A stretch of 64,000 nt of DNA, from contig CADBFZ010000009.1 in assembly GCA_902794095.1 (NCBI GenBank), positions 54,406 through 118,405 on the forward strand, in the 5' to 3' direction. Positions 62,508 through 64,000 of this stretch are shown piece by piece (the stretch's first letter is position 1; each line of letters begins with the position of its first letter). The notes below the pieces were generated by a model. The model had not been told where the DNA came from and searched no databases. It was given only the letters and a program-made list of their open reading frames with translations. The translations under genes and the position numbers were made by a program. The stretch comes from an uncultured Lachnospiraceae bacterium. GTDB lineage: Bacteria > Bacillota > Clostridia > Lachnospirales > Lachnospiraceae.

Positions 62508-63758
62508 ATGACCGATCTTATTAAATTAGGTGAAAATGCCGTACAGGCTAAGTATAAAGCAGCACTTATTCCTACTGAGAAGAAGAACGAAGTCCTTGTT
62601 AAGTGTGCAAAGGCTCTTCAGGATAACGCAGCTGAGATCATCAAGGCCAATGAACTTGATCTTAAAGCTGCCGTTGAGAACGGAATGTCCGAAGCAATGC
62701 AGGACAGACTTCGTCTTACCAAAGAACGTATCGACGGAATTGCGGAAGGACTTGTTCAGGTTGCGGATCTTCCGGATCCTATCGGCGAAATACTTGAAGA
62801 GTTCGATCGCCCCAACGGAATGCACATCACCAAGGTTCGCGTTCCCATGGGTGTTATCGGTATCATATACGAATCAAGACCCAACGTTACTCCCGATGCT
62901 TTCTCCCTTACTTTTAAGGCAGGAAGTGCTTGTATTCTCAAGGGCGGAAGCGATTGCATCGAATCCAATAAAGCAATCGTAAAGGTGCTCAGAAAAGTTC
63001 TTGAAGAAGAGGGACTCGATCCCGACATTCTTCAGCTCATTGAATCAACTGACAGAGCCGTAACGACCGAGTTCATGAAGATGAAGGACTATATCGATGT
63101 TCTCATCCCCAGAGGCGGTGCGGGACTTATCAGAGCGGTGTGCGAGAACTCATCCATTCCCGTAATCGAAACCGGAACAGGTAACTGCCACGTTTATATC
63201 GATAAGGATGCCGATCTTGAAAAGGCAGTTAAGATTCTTTTCAATGCCAAGACGCAGCGTATTTCCGTATGTAATGCATGCGAAAGCCTCGTTGTTCATT
63301 CGGCTGTTAAGGATAAAGTTCTTCCCATGGTATTTGAGAAGCTTTCCGAGAAGAATGTGGAATTCAGATGTGATGAACCTTCTTATGAAGTACTCGGTGA
63401 TAAAGTATCTCACGCCACCGAAGACGACTTCGGAAAAGAATACCTTGATTACATTCTTTCGGTCAAGACTGTTGATTCCGTAGAAGAAGCTATTGAGCAT
63501 ATCAATAAGTACAGCACCCGTCATTCGGAATGCATCGTAACCGAAAACAAAGAAACGGCTGACAAGTTCCAGGAGCGTGTTGACGCCGCTTGTGTATATG
63601 TCAATGTATCAACCAGATTTACTGACGGATTCGAATTCGGATTCGGTGCGGAAATCGGAATCTCCACCCAGAAGCTTCACGCAAGAGGACCTATGGGACT
63701 CAGGGAGATCACATCATATAAATACCGGATCACCGGAAACGGTCAGATCAGAGGATAA
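62508..63758 (+). CDS. proA: glutamate-5-semialdehyde dehydrogenase
   Basis: This 416-residue enzyme reduces gamma-glutamyl phosphate to the semialdehyde with NADPH, the second proline step. The ALDH-type fold shows [26 protein letters not shown], the catalytic Cys in [13 protein letters not shown], and [23 protein letters not shown] ending segments. ATG 62508 follows AAAGGAG at 62496-62502; an in-frame TTG at 62487 overlaps the previous gene. Confidence 0.96.
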   Translation: MTDLIKLGENAVQAKYKAALIPTEKKNEVLVKCAKALQDNAAEIIKANELDLKAAVENGMSEAMQDRLRLTKERIDGIAEGLVQVADLPDPIGEILEEFDRPNGMHITKVRVPMGVIGIIYESRPNVTPDAFSLTFKAGSACILKGGSDCIESNKAIVKVLRKVLEEEGLDPDILQLIESTDRAVTTEFMKMKDYIDVLIPRGGAGLIRAVCENSSIPVIETGTGNCHVYIDKDADLEKAVKILFNAKTQRISVCNACESLVVHSAVKDKVLPMVFEKLSEKNVEFRCDEPSYEVLGDKVSHATEDDFGKEYLDYILSVKTVDSVEEAIEHINKYSTRHSECIVTENKETADKFQERVDAACVYVNVSTRFTDGFEFGFGAEIGISTQKLHARGPMGLREITSYKYRITGNGQIRG

Positions 63759-63772
63759 TAGGAGAATTAAAA

Positions 63773-64000
63773 ATGCAGAAGATCAGAACAAGATATGCAC
63801 CTTCACCCACCGGTAAGATGCATGTAGGAAATCTTAGAACGGCTCTTTATGAGTTTCTTGTAGCTAAGCATGAGAACGGAGATTTCATGCTCAGAATAGA
63901 GGACACTGACCAGGAGAGATTTGTTGAAGGTGCAATCGACATCATTAACAGAACTCTCGAGAAGACCGGTCTTTATCATGATGAAGGTCCCGATAAGGAC
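63773..64000 (+). CDS. gltX: glutamyl-tRNA synthetase, N-terminal part
   Basis: The first 76 codons are visible and the frame runs off the window. [20 protein letters not shown] contains the class I HIGH-type motif (HVGN), and [15 protein letters not shown] is typical of GltX. GGAGAA at 63760-63765 is the ribosome site. It follows proA by 14 bases. A GlnS or non-discriminating form cannot be excluded from this part, but GltX is usual in Firmicutes. Confidence 0.93.
   Translation, partial: MQKIRTRYAPSPTGKMHVGNLRTALYEFLVAKHENGDFMLRIEDTDQERFVEGAIDIINRTLEKTGLYHDEGPDKD

Noticed and set aside
1..64000. Mobile elements, prophage, CRISPR arrays, restriction or defence systems
   Set aside because: No transposase, integrase, phage structural gene, spaced direct repeats or defence gene was found; the window reads as core chromosome.

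Overview
This window looks like a chromosomal segment of a motile, anaerobic, low-to-moderate GC Firmicute, most probably a Lachnospiraceae member of the Butyrivibrio/Roseburia type. The evidence is the clostridial fla/che gene order with FliY, CheC and CheD, the sigD-like gene followed by rpsB-tsf, and the anaerobe genes rex, nfnAB and formate-tetrahydrofolate ligase. AGGAGG-type ribosome sites are frequent. The genus is an inference. I see no tRNA, rRNA, insertion sequence, prophage or CRISPR array, and no gene-free stretch longer than about 265 bases.

Region 1 (1-25744) is a nearly unbroken flagellar and chemotaxis block on the plus strand. A flgD tail, a TIGR02530-type flagellar operon protein and flgE come first, behind a possible sigma-28 promoter, and end at a strong terminator. 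An extended -10 promoter that carries a perfect 14-bp palindrome then starts flbD-motA-motB-fliL-fliM-fliY-cheY-fliO-fliP-fliQ-fliR-flhB-flhA-flhF-flhG-PilZ-cheB-cheA-cheW-cheC-cheD-small membrane protein-fliA-fapA-like and three accessory genes. One of these is a probable SwrB-type protein and another carries an MltG-like N-terminal module without the catalytic domain. The block supplies the hook, stator, C-ring switch, export gate, assembly GTPase/ATPase, chemotaxis core and the sigma factor for late genes.

Region 2 (25745-27927) is rpsB-tsf with its own promoter and a structured leader, closed by a terminator. EF-Ts is unusually long.

Region 3 (27943-36093) is a set of small units: an unknown minus-strand gene, fcl with a chemoreceptor gene, a GntR regulator with NADP-isocitrate dehydrogenase behind a palindromic operator, and a minus-strand pair of an ABC-F protein and an unknown membrane protein.

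Region 4 (36094-64000) is mostly housekeeping on the plus strand: rex (with a candidate Rex box), alr, a YebC/PmpR family protein, a DPM1-like glycosyltransferase overlapping a large GT-C-like membrane protein, ftsK/spoIIIE, fhs-folD, a zinc-ribbon/TPR protein, nfnAB, rlmH, nth, pdp, phoH, a degenerate PgpH-like HD protein, ybeY, a MOP-family flippase, a COG2509 flavoprotein, proB, 5-formyl-THF cyclo-ligase, proA and the start of gltX.

The points I would follow up first are the degenerate HD protein between phoH and ybeY, the overlapping GT2/GT-C pair, the rpsB leader, and the operator-like palindromes before flbD, fcl, gntR and rex.
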